A DNA stretch of 64,000 bases, taken from assembly GCF_014204495.1 (NCBI RefSeq), contig NZ_JACHLN010000002.1, positions 806,001-870,000 of the forward strand. Reading direction: 5' to 3'. Source of the DNA: Sphingomonas kyeonggiensis. GTDB taxonomy: Bacteria; Pseudomonadota; Alphaproteobacteria; Sphingomonadales; Sphingomonadaceae. The notes below the pieces were generated by a model. The model did no database searches, had not been told where the DNA came from, and was given only the letters and a program-made list of their open reading frames with translations. Position numbers and translations under genes: made by a program. Shown here piece after piece: positions 1-12,600 of the stretch; position 1 is the first letter of the stretch, and every line of letters starts with the position of its first letter.

Positions 1-3000
1 CTGTTCCCCGATGCCATCCACAATCCGCGCTCGCCGGCACTGCGTATCGTGATCCAGCATGCGCCGGGCCAGGCAGTCGCGCTGACGCTCAACGGCCAGC
101 GGACCGATCCGCTGGCTTATGACGGCAGCGACGAGGATGTCGCGCGCGGCGTCACGGTCTCGCGCTGGACCGGCCTGCCACTGATCGAAGGCGACAATCA
201 TCTCCAGGCCCGCGTGCTCGATGCCCAGGGCAATCTGGTCGCGACGCTCGACCGCACCATCCACTATGCCAACACGCCTGTGCAGCTGACCTATGTCGCC
301 GAACGCTCGCAGCTCGCCGCGGACGGCCTCCGCCAGCCGCAGATCGCCGTCCGTGTCACCGATCGCGACGGCAAGCCCGTGCGCGCCGGGGCGATCGTCG
401 CTTTCCGCGTCGATCAGCCCTATGCCGCTGCCCAGGCCGGCGCCGCCGAACAGACGCGCCAGCTGGCCGGGTTCGACCGCGCCGAGGCGACCGCCCGCGT
501 CACCGGCGACGAGGGCATCGCCCTGCTTGCGCTCGCGCCGACCACCCAGGCCGGCACGGCCCGCATCGCGGTCACACTGCAGGGTGCGGACGGCGAGAAG
601 CATGTAACCGAGATCCGCCCCTGGCTCTCGGCGCCGGCGCGCGACTGGGTGATCGTCGGCTTCGGCAAGGGCACGATCGGCTATCAGACGCTGAGCAAGC
701 ACAGCAATCCGGCGGTCCGCACCCATGACGTCGTCACCGACGGTCAGCTTGCGCTCTATGCCAAGGGCCGGATCAAGGGCAGCTGGCTGCTCACCCTCGC
801 CTACGACAGCGATCACCGCTTCGATCGTGATCGCGGCCTGCTCGGCAAGATCGACCCGGACCGCTACTACACCGTCTATGGCGACGGCACCGCCCAGGGC
901 TATGACGCCGCCACCCGCGGCAAGCTCTATCTCCGCCTGGAGCACAAGGCATTCTACGCGCTGTTCGGCGATTTCGAGACCGGCTTCACCGACACCCGCC
1001 TCGCCCGCTACAGCCGCACGCTGAACGGCGCCAAGGCCGAATATGCCCGGGACGGCGCACACGTCACCGTGTTCGCCGCCAATGTCGACGAGCGCTATGC
1101 CCGGGACGAGATCCAGGGCAACGGCCTGTCGGGACCTTATCGCCTGTCGCAGCAGGACATCGTGCCCAACAGCGACAAGCTGCGGCTCGAGACGCGCAAC
1201 CGCTATCGCCCCGACCAGGTTCTGGAGAGCACCACGCTGACCCGCCATATCGATTACGACATCGATCCCATCGCCGGCACGATCCGGTTCCACGAGCCGG
1301 TGCTGAGCCGCGACGGCGCGCTCAACCCGGTGTTCATCGTGGTGGATTACGAAACCTATGGTCCGGGCAAGAAGCGCGTCGGCGGCGCGCGGGCGTCGGT
1401 CACCGCCGCCAAGGGGAAGGCCGAATTCGGCGCAACCATCCTGCATGACGAGACGATCGGCAGCGCCACCGTTGCCGCGATCGATCTCAAGGTCCGCCCG
1501 CTCCAGGGCACCGAGATCCGCGCCGAGGCGGCGACCGGCGGCAAGGGTGGACTCAAGGCCGGCCAGGCCTTCTCCGCGGAGATCGAGCATCATGGCAAGA
1601 GCCTCGATCTCCTCGCCTATATGCACCAGCAGGATGCCGGTTTCGGCCTCGGCCAGCAGAATTTCGGCGAAGCCGGAACGCGCAAGATCGGCACCGACGG
1701 CCGGCTGCGCATCGGCGAGCGGCTCAGCGCATCGCTCTCCGCCTGGGTCCAGGACGACCTGGTGACCGGTGCCAGCCGTGTCGCCGCCGATGGCCGTATC
1801 GAATATCGCCGCGACAACGGCACCGTCTTCGTCGGCGGCCAGTTCGCTTCGGACGTCGGCACCGACGGCAAGCGGCGTGTCTCGCAGCTGTTCACCGTGG
1901 GCGCGACCCAGAAACTGTTCGGCGGCGATGTCGAGCTGCAGGGCCAGGGCCAGGTCGCGCTGGGCGGCAAGGATGAGAGCACCGACTTCCCGGCCCGCCA
2001 GCAGATCGGCGCCACCTGGAAGATCACCAGGGATATCCGCCTGCTCGGTCTCTACGAGATCGCCAGGGGCGACACCTATACCGCGCACGCCGCGCGACTG
2101 GGCTTCGACGTGGCGCCCTGGGCCGGCGCCCGGCTGATGTCGAGCATCAACCAGCAGGCAATGGGCGAGAACGGCACGCGCACCTATGCTCAATATGGCC
2201 TCAGCCAGTCGCTGCCGGTGAGCAAGCGCTGGACGATCGATGCCACGCTGGATGCCAGCGGCACGCTTTCGGGGCATATCGATCCCGCGGCGACGATCAG
2301 CCCGTTCCAGCCGCGTGCCACTGGCGGCGTCCTCGGCCAGGACAGCCGCGACGGCGATTTCGTCGCGGTAACGCTGGGCGCGACCTATCGCGGCAATCGT
2401 TGGTCGTGGACCGGCCGTGCCGAATATCGCAATTCGGACCTGAGCCGCCGCGTGGGTCTCACCAGCAGCCTGCTGCGCACGCTCGGCGAAGGCAGCACGC
2501 TCGCATCGAGCGTCAACGCCTATCGCGTCACCGACAAGAACGGCGCCACCGTATCCTACGCCACCGCCGACCTCGCCCTCGCCATCCGTCCGGCCGACAG
2601 CCGCTGGGCGGTGCTCGAGCGCTTCCAGCTCCGCCACGAACAGGCCGATGCCGGTGTCTCCTCGCGCAACGTGCTGGCGGTGCCGACCTTCGCGATCGGC
2701 GACCAGTCGACGCTCCGCGCGGTGAACAACGTCGCGCTCAGCTACCGCACCGGACCTGAGGGTGCGTCGCATGGTTTCGAGGCAAGCCTCTATTACGGTG
2801 CGAAATTCGTCCGCGGTCGCTATGCCGATGAGACGATCGACGGGTTCATCGACGTGGTTGGCGTCGAGGTTCGCAAGGATCTGCGCCGCAACCTCGACAT
2901 CGGCGTTTCCGCCAGCGTCCAGCATAGCTGGTCGAGTGGCAACGCCACCTTCTCCTATGGCCCTTCACTCGGCTTCTCGCCGGGCGGCAACACCTGGATC

Positions 3001-3144
3001 AGCGCGGGCTACAATGTCTCGGGCTATCGCGACCGCGATTTCGAGGATTCGCGCTACACCCGCCAGGGCCCCTATCTCACCATGCGCGTCCGGCTCGACA
3101 AGTCCCTGTTCGAGCAGGCCGGCCAGTTGTTCGGAGGCAAGTGA
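1..3144 (+). CDS. Large surface/outer-membrane protein, 5' partial
   Basis: The frame is open from the first base, so the gene starts upstream; 1047 residues are visible before TGA. The visible N-terminal part (about residues 15-215) looks like Ig-like beta-sandwich domains, with short segments of the type QIAVRVTDRDGKPVRAGAIV. The rest is long and rich in alternating aromatic/polar strands (for example YLRLEHKAFYALFGDFETGF), as expected of an outer-membrane beta barrel, and the protein ends in a strand rich in R/L/F. The stop overlaps the start of the DUF11-like gene, so the two are translationally coupled and probably work together at the surface. No enzymatic motif is visible. Substrate and exact family are unknown; large DUF11/Ig-repeat envelope proteins of proteobacteria are the closest match I can name. 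The barrel is inferred from sequence texture only. Confidence 0.75.
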   Translation: MFPDAIHNPRSPALRIVIQHAPGQAVALTLNGQRTDPLAYDGSDEDVARGVTVSRWTGLPLIEGDNHLQARVLDAQGNLVATLDRTIHYANTPVQLTYVAERSQLAADGLRQPQIAVRVTDRDGKPVRAGAIVAFRVDQPYAAAQAGAAEQTRQLAGFDRAEATARVTGDEGIALLALAPTTQAGTARIAVTLQGADGEKHVTEIRPWLSAPARDWVIVGFGKGTIGYQTLSKHSNPAVRTHDVVTDGQLALYAKGRIKGSWLLTLAYDSDHRFDRDRGLLGKIDPDRYYTVYGDGTAQGYDAATRGKLYLRLEHKAFYALFGDFETGFTDTRLARYSRTLNGAKAEYARDGAHVTVFAANVDERYARDEIQGNGLSGPYRLSQQDIVPNSDKLRLETRNRYRPDQVLESTTLTRHIDYDIDPIAGTIRFHEPVLSRDGALNPVFIVVDYETYGPGKKRVGGARASVTAAKGKAEFGATILHDETIGSATVAAIDLKVRPLQGTEIRAEAATGGKGGLKAGQAFSAEIEHHGKSLDLLAYMHQQDAGFGLGQQNFGEAGTRKIGTDGRLRIGERLSASLSAWVQDDLVTGASRVAADGRIEYRRDNGTVFVGGQFASDVGTDGKRRVSQLFTVGATQKLFGGDVELQGQGQVALGGKDESTDFPARQQIGATWKITRDIRLLGLYEIARGDTYTAHAARLGFDVAPWAGARLMSSINQQAMGENGTRTYAQYGLSQSLPVSKRWTIDATLDASGTLSGHIDPAATISPFQPRATGGVLGQDSRDGDFVAVTLGATYRGNRWSWTGRAEYRNSDLSRRVGLTSSLLRTLGEGSTLASSVNAYRVTDKNGATVSYATADLALAIRPADSRWAVLERFQLRHEQADAGVSSRNVLAVPTFAIGDQSTLRAVNNVALSYRTGPEGASHGFEASLYYGAKFVRGRYADETIDGFIDVVGVEVRKDLRRNLDIGVSASVQHSWSSGNATFSYGPSLGFSPGGNTWISAGYNVSGYRDRDFEDSRYTRQGPYLTMRVRLDKSLFEQAGQLFGGK

Positions 3145-3650
3145 TGCGGCGCCTTCTCTCCCTGCCCCTCATGCTCGTCCTGCTGGTCGCCGCAGTGCCG
3201 CTGACGATCACCAAGACATCGAGCGTCGTCTCGGATCCGACCAATCAGCTCTTTCCGAAGGCGATCCCCGGTGCGCTGGTCGACTACACGATCACGATCA
3301 CCAATCCGGCGGCCAATTCGCTGACGACGGTGAAGACGATCGACTTCAAGGACGCGGTGCCGGCCAAGACCAAGCTCTATGTGGCGGATCTGAACGGCAA
3401 CAACAGTGGCCCGATGGTGTTCACGGGCAGCATCGTCCCCGGCACCGGGCTCACCTATTCCTTTCTCGGCCGCGGGAACATGTCCGACAGCCTGTCCTTC
3501 TCCTCGGACAATGGCGCGACCTGGACCTATATCCCCTCGCTCGACGCCGATGGCTGCGACGCGGCGGTCACCAATATCCGCGTCCAGCCGACCGGAAACC
3601 AGACGGCGGGCAGCAATTTCACCCTGCGTTTCCGCGTGATGATCAAGTGA
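3144..3650 (+). CDS. Secreted DUF11-like protein
   Basis: 168 residues. The start is ATG at 3144, overlapping the upstream TGA (TGATG) with GGAGG six bases before; a GTG three bases upstream is in frame but too close to that site. A short hydrophobic leader (LLSLPLMLVLLVAAVP) is followed by a single beta-rich domain containing GALVDYTITITNPA, the hallmark of DUF11/isopeptide-type surface repeats. Two residues that often close such folds are absent: only one Cys is present (DGCDAAV). It is probably exported and associated with the upstream large surface protein, with which it forms a two-gene unit. A hairpin terminator is not evident, because the convergent autotransporter gene ends only 12 bases away. 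Function beyond envelope localisation is not known. Confidence 0.75.
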   Translation: MRRLLSLPLMLVLLVAAVPLTITKTSSVVSDPTNQLFPKAIPGALVDYTITITNPAANSLTTVKTIDFKDAVPAKTKLYVADLNGNNSGPMVFTGSIVPGTGLTYSFLGRGNMSDSLSFSSDNGATWTYIPSLDADGCDAAVTNIRVQPTGNQTAGSNFTLRFRVMIK

Positions 3651-3662
3651 CCCGCCGCCCGG

Positions 3663-6600
3663 TCAGAATGCCAGGCGAAGCCCGCCAACGCCCTTGAGAC
3701 TGTAGCTCTTGGCGAAGTCGTGGATCGCGGTGTTGGCGGAGAGCTCGCTGAACAAGGTGACGCGGCCCACCGCCACGCTGCCGCCCAGGCCGAGTTCGCT
3801 CCACAGCCGCTCGTTGCTGCGCGCGATCGGCGTGCCCGAGACCTCGGTCACGGTGCCATCGAGCCACTCGTAGCTGAGGTTGACCACGCCATAAATGTGG
3901 CTGCGGGCGTCCTGGCGATCGAGCGAGATGCCCCAGCGCGTTTTCAAGCTGTCGCCGAGGCGCGACGAGATCGTTGCGCCGTTCGGATCGGTGAAGCGAT
4001 CGAACCCGACGGTCGAATAGGCCATCTGGATCTGCGGCGTCACCGACAGGCTCCCCGACAGCGGCGAGCGCTTGCCGACTTCGACGCTGTAAGCCTGGCC
4101 GGTGCCGTTGTTACTATCGGCCAATTTGCCAAGAACGGTCGATTTAAGCTTGCTATCGAACCAGGTGAACTGCGCCCGGCTGTCGACATAGAAGCCTTCA
4201 GGGCCGAACCAGCTGAGCGTCGCACCGGCGCTGTAGCCCTGCGTCTTGATGCTGCCGTTGCCGAAGGGCGAAGCGATATTCGCCCGCGCTTCGCCATAGC
4301 CGCCGAGCAGGCCGACCACGAGGGTGGAGCCATCGCTGCGGGTACTGACGGTCCTGTCGACACCGAGCTCAACCGTCCAGCTGTCGACATTCACGCCGGA
4401 GAGGCTGGTCGATTGCACGGCATTGGGGCGCGAGCGAGCGCTCTCCATCCGGCCCCAGATACCCGAGGTACCATCGCTGCCCGCGCTCCAGCGGCGATTG
4501 CCGACGCGTTCCTGCATCGTGCCGATAGTGTTGAGCGTCGCCAGCGTCTGGCCATAGGCTTCGTAGACGGGAACGCCCGGCTGGTAGAGCGGCGTCGCCG
4601 GCGGCGCCACCGGGCTCAGCAGGCTCGAGCGGAGATACCAGTCGCCATCGGTCGGCGTGGAGACGCCGTTCTGGTAGAGCCGATAGCCATAGGCACCAGC
4701 GATCAGCGCCGGGGCACCCTCGAAGACATAGTCGCCGTCGAGCGTGAACACGCCGTTCGAGGCCCCCGCGACATCGACGATCTTGATGCCCTCGACAGTA
4801 GGTGCGCCCGTACCGCCCAGATTGGTAACCTTGACCAATGTGGTGCCCGCGGTGGCACCACCGACGACGAGGCGGTCAGCCCGCGCGCCGTCGCCGCCAA
4901 GCTCGGCCTCGATCTCAAGCGTGCCATTGGCGCCGGTATAGTTGCCGGTAAGGGTGAGCGTGCCGACCCCGGAAAGGCCCGGCGCGATCGTGCCCGCATT
5001 GGTGACCACGCCTACCGTGCCGGTGCCCTCGAGACGACCGGCAGCGTCGACATTGACGGTGCCGCCAAGGGCGCCCGTTACCGCCAGTGTGCCCGCCGCT
5101 ACCCGGGTGGTGCCTGCATAACCGGTGCTGGTGCCGCCCAGAACCAGCGTGCCGGCCCCGGCCTTGGTGAGATTGCCCGCGCCCGAAAGCAGGCCGCTCA
5201 GGGTGAAGCTCGTTCCGGTGGCTGTCGAAACCGTGCCCGCGCCCTGGAGGACGAGGTTGCGGGCACTGGCGAGCGTCGCGTTGGTGGCAAGGGTGCCGCC
5301 ATCGAGAGTGACGCCACCCGAAGCCGCGCCCAGATTGGCGTCGCTTACGATCTGCACGGTTCCGCCGGTGATCAGCGTGCCGCCGGTGTAGCTGTTGGTA
5401 CCGCCGAGGACGAGCGTACCCGCATCGGTCTTGACCAACTGGCTCGCGCCGGTGAGCGCAGCATTGATCGTCGCGGTATAGCCCGCACCCGCGGTGCTGC
5501 CGTCGCCGACGCGGATCACCGCCTGGGCACCGGTGAGCAGGATCGCACCGCCGGCAACAGTGTAGCCGCCCACCGTGAACTGCATGCCCGAAGCAGCGAC
5601 CTGGCCAAGACCGTTGTCGACCGTGACTGTACCGGCGGTGCCGCCGAACACTGCGAAGGCGCCGTTGCTATAGGGTGCGTTGACCGCGCCCGAGGCATCG
5701 GCCCAGTTGTCGTTGCCGGTGCTGCCCTGCCAGGTGCCGGTGCCGCCGTTGATCGCGCCATTGTTCTTGGGGCCGGCGGCGCCGTCCCAGAAGTTCAGCG
5801 TGAGGCCGGCGAAGTTGACCAGATTGACCTGGCCGGCAATCGAAGTCTGCACCGCGACATTGCTGCCGGCCGGCAGCGCGCCGAGCGTCAGACCATTGTC
5901 GGTGAGCGTGCCGCCATAGTTGAAGACGCGATAGACCCCGGCGCTGAACAGACCGCCCGCAGTCTGGCTTGCGTTGATCGTGCCGTCGAGGACCAGGTTG
6001 CCGCCGACATTGACCAGATCGTTGAGGGTGCCGCCTGCGACATTCGCCGAGCCGAATTCATAGCCAAGTGTCGCGCCCTGGGCGATCGACAGGTTGCCGC
6101 CGATCGTCAGGGTTCCCGCACCGCCGGCACCAGGCGTCAGCGTGCCGTTCAAGGTCACGTTACCGCCGAGCGTGCCGGTACCGCCGAGTGTTACACCAGC
6201 GGCGATGCTGGTAGTGCCGGTCGCAGCGGCATAGTTGCCGTTCACCAGCAACGTTCCCTGCGCGACCTGGATGCCACCGGTGAAGCTGCCGGTGCCGCCA
6301 AGCGCCAGCGTACCGGTGCCGGTCTTGCCGAGGTTGCCCGTGCCGGTAATCGCGCCGGTCAAGGTCAGCGTCGTGCCCGCATCGGTGGAGAACACACCCT
6401 GCCCAGCGAGGGCGACGGCGCGTGCGGAGCTGATATTGGTGGTGGTGTTGAGCGTGCCGCCATTGAAGCTGAGGCCGCCCGAAGCCGCGCCCAGATTGGC
6501 GTCGCTGGCAATCTGCAGCACACCGCCGTTGATCGCGGTGCCGCCGGTATAGATATTGGTGCCGCCCAGGATGAGCCGGCCGATATCGGTCTTCACCAGC

Positions 6601-9600
6601 TGGGTGTTGCCGGCGATCACCGACTGGATGTCGGCAATGAAACCATTGCCCGCCGCGCTGCCATCGCCGACGCGGATCACCGATTGCGGGCCGGTGAGGG
6701 TCATCGCACCACCCTGGATGACATAGGAGCCGGTGGCCGCGAACTGCAGGCCGGCGGCAGTCACCGCGCCCTGGCTATTGTCGATAGTCACCGTGCCGGC
6801 CGTGCCGGCGAAGATCGCGACTGCACCGTTGTCGAACGCCGCGTTCACCGCGCCGCTTACATCTGTCCAGTTGTCGGCGCCGGTCGCCTGCCACACGCCG
6901 CTGCCGCCGGCGATCACGCCGTCGAACTTCGGGCCGGCAGCGCCGTCCCAGAAGTTGAGCACCGCCGAGCCGGTGTTGACCAGGTTGACCTGGCCCGCGA
7001 TCGCGGTCTGCACGCTGAGCTCGGCGCCCGCCGGAATCGTCCCGATGACGAGGCCGTTATCGGTCAGCGCGCCACCATAGTTGGCGATCCGGTAGAGACC
7101 GATATCGAACGCGCCGCCCGCGCTAACCGCCACGTTGATCGTGCCATCGAGCACCAGGTTGCCGCCGACATTGACCAGGTCGTTGAGCGGGCTGCCGACC
7201 GCGTTGGCCGCACCGAACTCATAGGCCAGGGTCGAACCCGTCGACAGGGTCAGCCCGCCATTGATGGTGAGCGTGCCCGGGCTGTTGCCCGGTGCGAGGG
7301 TACCGCCGTCCGCTATCAGAACGTCGCCGCCGAGGATGCCCGAGCCACCCAGCGTCGCGCCGCTACCGATGCTGGTGAAGCCGGTCGCCGCCGACTGGTT
7401 GCCATTGACCAGCAACGTACCGCCGGTGACGCTGGTGGTACCGGTATAGCTGTTCGCGCCCGAGAAGGTGATGGTGCCTCCGCCGGACTTCACCAGGCCG
7501 CCGCTGCCCGAGATCGTACCGGCGAAGCTGGTGCTGTTGGCGGTGCCGAAGCTCAGCACGTTGCCACCGAGCGCAATCGCGCCCGCGCCCGACAGGTCGC
7601 CGATCACGGTGCCCGGGCCGGTGACGCCGCTGATGTCGAACGCCGCGCCGGTGTTCACCGCCACCGCCCCGCCCGCATAGAGCGCACCATCGCCGATCAG
7701 CGCGAGCGTGCCGCCATTGACAGTGGTGCCGCCGGAGTAGCTCTGCGCCGTATAGAAGCGCACCGCGCCGCTCGGCGCCTGGATCACCACGCTGCCGCCC
7801 GTGCCGCCGGCGATGCCGCCATCGGCGATGCTACCCGACCAGTCGCTGAACGAGAGGGTGGCACCAAGCGTCAGCACCTTGGCGCCAAGCGCGATCGTGC
7901 CCGCCGCACCGCTGTTCAGCTGGATAACCCGCGCGCCCGTGTTCGCCTGCGAAATGTCGAACACGGTGCCCGCGCCGACGATCAGGTTGCCCGCGCCGAT
8001 CGTACCCGCGCCCGACAGGGCCAGCGTGCCCGCCGCGATCAGGGTGCGGTTCGAATAGCTGTTCACGCCAGTGAGCGTCAGCGTGCCGGTGCCCAGCTTG
8101 TCGAGGAAGTTACCCGTCATGTTGCCAGCGCCGTTGCCGATCACGCCGCCCAGCGTGACATCGAAGCCTTGGACATCGATCCGGTTGGAAGTGCCGCTGC
8201 CGAGCGTGATCGCACGGTTCGAAGTGAAGGAGGCACCGGCACGTAGCGTGCCGCCCTGTAGCGCCAGCAGGCCGGTGGTTGCGCCGAGATTGGCGTCGCT
8301 CGAGATCTGCAGGATGCTCGAACCGGTGATCGTGGTGCCGCCGGCATAGCTGTTCACACCGTTCAGGATCAGCGTGCCGCCGCCCGATTGGGTTAGCGTG
8401 CCGCTGCCCGAGATCGCCCCGTCCAGCGCCAGCGTGCCGGTGCGGTTCACCGCCAGCGCGGCGTTGTTCACCACGTCGCCGGTGATGCTGCCGCCATTGC
8501 CGATCTGGAGCGTGCCGCCCTCGATCCGGGTACCGCCCGCATAGTTGTTGGCGCCCGTCAGCACGAGCGTACCGAGATCGGTCTTCACGAGCTGGCTCGC
8601 GCCGGTCAGAGCACTCGCGATCGTCGCAGTATAGCTCGCGCCCGCAGCAGTGCCGTCTCCCACGCGGATCACCGCCTGGGTGCCGGTAAGCGTTACTGCA
8701 TCGCCGGTGATCGCATAGCCGTTGGTGGCGAACTGCATGCCCGAGGCGGTCACCGCGCCCTGGCTGTTGTCAACCGTTACCGTACCCGCATTTGCGGTGA
8801 AGATGGCGATCGCGCCGTCCGAGAAGCCGGCGTTGAGCGCGCCGCTCAGCTCGGTCCAGTTGTCGTTGCCACTATGCGCCTGCCAGACGCCGTTACCGCC
8901 GGCAATCGCGCCGTCGAACTTCGGACCGGCAGCGCCGTCCCAGAAGTTCAGCGTCAGCCCGCCGATATTGACCAGGTTCACCTGGCCCGCGACCGAAGTC
9001 TGGACGAAGGTGTCCGCCCCCGCCGGCTGGCTGCCGATGACGAGCCCGTTGTTGGTAAGCGAACCCGTATAGTTGAGGATACGGTAGATACCGACGTCGA
9101 AGCTTCCGCCCGTCGAGGTCGCTACGTCGACCGTGCCATCGAGCACCAAATTGCCGCCGACATTGACCAGATCGTTGAGCGGTCCGCCCACCGTATAGGC
9201 CTGGCCCAGCTCGAAGGCGAGGTGCGCGCTCGAAGCCAGGTTGAGGTCGCCGTTGATCGTCAGCGTGCCGACGCCGTTCGAACCGGCCGCCAGCGTGCCG
9301 GCCAGGTCGACGCCGCCGCCAATGATGCCGGTGCCACCCAGCGTGCCCGCCGCACCCACCGTGGTGAGGCCGGTCGCCGCGGACTGGTCGCCGTTGATCA
9401 GCAACGTGCCGCCAGTGACGTTGGTGACGCCGCTATAGCCGTTGGCGCCGCTCAGGATCGTCGTGCCGGCGGTCTGGTTGAGACTTCCCGTGCCGCTCAG
9501 CAACGTGGCGAAGGCATAAGCCGGATCGGTATGGTTGAAGTTGATCCGCGAGGTCGTGCTGCCCAGGTTGAGCGCCCCCGGACCGAACAGGCCCACCGCG

Positions 9601-12600
9601 GCCGCCGCCGCGCCCTCGCCGCCGCCGATGTTGAGCACGCCGGTGGCCCCGGCATTGTCGGCCAGGGTGAAGGTACCGCCCACGGCGATGCTGCCGCCAT
9701 CGGCAAGGGTGAGCACGCCGGTACCCGCCCCGGTGCCGACCGTCAGGTCGCCGCTCGTGGTGAAGACGGAGGCCGGGCCCGAGACCAGCATCGCGGCCGG
9801 CCGCGTGGTGGCCGATCCGATCACCGCAGAGGTGAAGCTCGCCGCGCCGCCGTCGAGCAGCGAGAAGTTGCCATTGGTCATCGCCAGCGTGCCGGTGCTG
9901 GTCCAGTTCGAACCGGTGCCGGTGATCGTGAGCGTGGGAACGATGACGTTGCCCACCGCTGCGCCTACCAGGTTGGCGCCGGTGGAACGCAGCGCACCGC
10001 CGCCGCTGATCGTGACGTTCCCGATCGACGTCCCTGCGCTGCTGGCGACGGTCAGCGGGCCGAGCAGGTCGGCCAGCGAGCCAGCGCCAGTGATGTTGAG
10101 GTTCGCTGCGGCAGCGGGCGCCGGCGGACCGGACCGGAGGGCAAGACCGCCCAGCGTGGTCCGCAGCACGCCGCCATTTTCTACGTTGATGGTCGATACG
10201 CCGTTGCCGCTACCCGTTACGTTGACGAACCCGGTCGTGAAGGTTGATCCGACACCGGAAACGGTGAGCGTTCCGCCGTTGGTGATCCCCGTCTGGTTCG
10301 CCGCGGTGACGCTGTTGCCACTGGCAACCCGAAGCTCGCCGTTCTGGATCAGCGCCGAGCCGGTCCAGGTGCTGTTGCTGGAGAGATTCAGTTGTCCGGC
10401 GCCGAGCTTGCTGAAATTGCCCGAACCGGTGATCGAACCGGCAAAAGTGGAGGCATCCGCGCGATTGAACTGGATATTGGCGTTGTTGACGATGCTACCC
10501 GCGATCGTGCCGCTGGTGCCGCCATTGCCGATGAGCAGTGAGCCGGTACCGGTGATCGTGGTGCCGCCGGTGTGCGCGACGTCCCCGGTCAGCGTCACGG
10601 TGTTGTCGGTGCTGATCGTGAGCGCGCCGGCCCCGCCGACATCGCCGGTCAGCACCCAGTCCGATCCCGCACTGGTGGTCACGGTCCCCGCCCCCGCCAG
10701 CACCATGCCGCGGTTCGAGGTCATGTCGCCGGCGACCCGCAGCGTGCCGTTGCTGAAGCTCAGCCCGCCCGCCGCGTCGCCCAGGCTGGCGTCGCTCGCC
10801 ACCTGCAGCGTGCCGCCGTTGATCGCGGTGCCGCCCGCATAGCTGTTGGCCCCGGTCAGCACGAGCGTGCCGAGATCCGTCTTCACCAGCTGGCCAGATC
10901 CGCCCAGCGCGCTGGCGATCGTCGCGGTGTAGCCCGCCCCCGCCGCAGTGCCGTCGCCCACCCGGACGATCGATTGCGGCGCGACCAGCCCGATCCCGTC
11001 GCCGGTGACCAGATAGCCGCTGCTGGCGAACTGCATGCCCGACGCGTTCACCGCGCCCAGACCGGCATCGACCGTCACCGTGCCCGGCGCAGCCATGAAG
11101 ATCGCGAAATTGCCGTCGGTATAGGCGCTGTTGGCCGCGCCGGTATCGAGCGTCCAGTTGTCGTTGCCGCCACCGGCCTGCCACACGCCGTTGCCGCCGG
11201 TGATCACGCTGTCGCCGCGCGCACCGTTGCCGTCCCAGAAATTGAGCGCGGCACCGGCATAGTTGACCAGGTTGACCTGCCCGGCGACCGAGGTCTGGGC
11301 CACGACGATGCCGCCTGCCGGCACCGTGCCGATATTCAGGCCATTGTCGGTGAGCGACCCGCCATAGCTCAGCACCCGGTAGACGCCGATGCCGAACTCG
11401 CCACCCGGCGTGACGGTAACGTCGATGGTACCGTCGAGCGTCAGGTTCCCGCCGACTTGCGTGAGATCGTTGAGCGGGCCGCCGACCACGTCGGAATGGC
11501 CGAACTCGTAATCGAGCAGCGAATTGTTCCCAAGGCTGAGATCGCCCGCGATGGTGAGCGTACCCGGGCTGTTGCCCGGGGCCAGGATGCCGTCGGTGAC
11601 GACGACATTGCCGCCGATCGTTCCGGCGCCGCCCAGCCGGCCGCCATTCGACACATTGACCAGGCTGGTCGCATTACCCAGTGTGCCGTTGACGCGAAGC
11701 GTGCTGCCGTTGCCGGTGCTGTTCGAGACGTTCACGGTGCCGGCAAAGGCGCTGCTGTTGCCGGTGAGGTTGGTGGTGCCCTCCAGCTGGTTGATCACGC
11801 CCGCGCCCGAGATCGCGGCGCTGAACAGATAGTCGCCGGCGGTGTGATTGAAGCTGAGGCGCGAGGTGGCGCTGCCCAGGATGACCGCCGGCGCGGTGAA
11901 CGCACCCGCCGCGACACCGTTCTGACCCTCGGCCGCGCCGATGCTGAGTACGCCGGTCGCCGTGGCGCTGTCCGCAAGCACCAGCGACCCGGCGAGGTTC
12001 ACCGAGGCGCCATCGCTGAGAACGAGTTCGCCGGTGCCCGCGCCGCTGCCGATAACCAGGTCGCCGCTGGTGGTGGTGAAGCTCGAATTGGCGCCCGAGA
12101 TGCTCAGCTTCGCCCTGGACGATGAGGACACCGTACCGAAGGTGGCGTTGGTGAAGCTCGCGGCACCGCCCTGTGCCAAGGTGAAATTGCCATTGGTCGC
12201 CAGCAGCGAGCTGGTGCTCGTCCAGTTCGAGCCCGCACCGGTGATCGTCACGTCGAGCAGGCGGGCGCCGCCATTCTGGACATTGCCGGTCGCCGCACCC
12301 ATCGTGCTGGCGCTCGCGGTGCGAAGCGTGCCGCCGCCACTGATTGTCACCGCGCCGCCGCCGGTCGCGGCGGTGGCGAGGCTCAGACCGCCAGTCATGT
12401 CGAACAGCGAGCCCGCGCCGTCGATATTGAGCCGGGCCGTGCCGAGCACGGTGCGGAGCGTCAGGCCGCCGGCCGTCAGCGCGAGATGGCCGCCATTGCT
12501 GAGGTTGACGGCCATGACCCGGCTGGCGTTGCTTCCCGCCACGTTCAACGACGCGGTGCTGAAGCTGGAGCCGGTTCCATCGACGGCAAGGGTGGCGCTG

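Noticed and set aside
3720-8246. 1508-codon plus-strand ORF (and further plus-strand ORFs at 8874-10247 and 10572-12125) opposite the first autotransporter
   Set aside because: Translations are Arg/Ala/Asp-rich, without domains, signal peptide or ribosome site. They are antisense shadows of a repetitive GC-rich gene whose own reading gives clear beta-repeats and a barrel.
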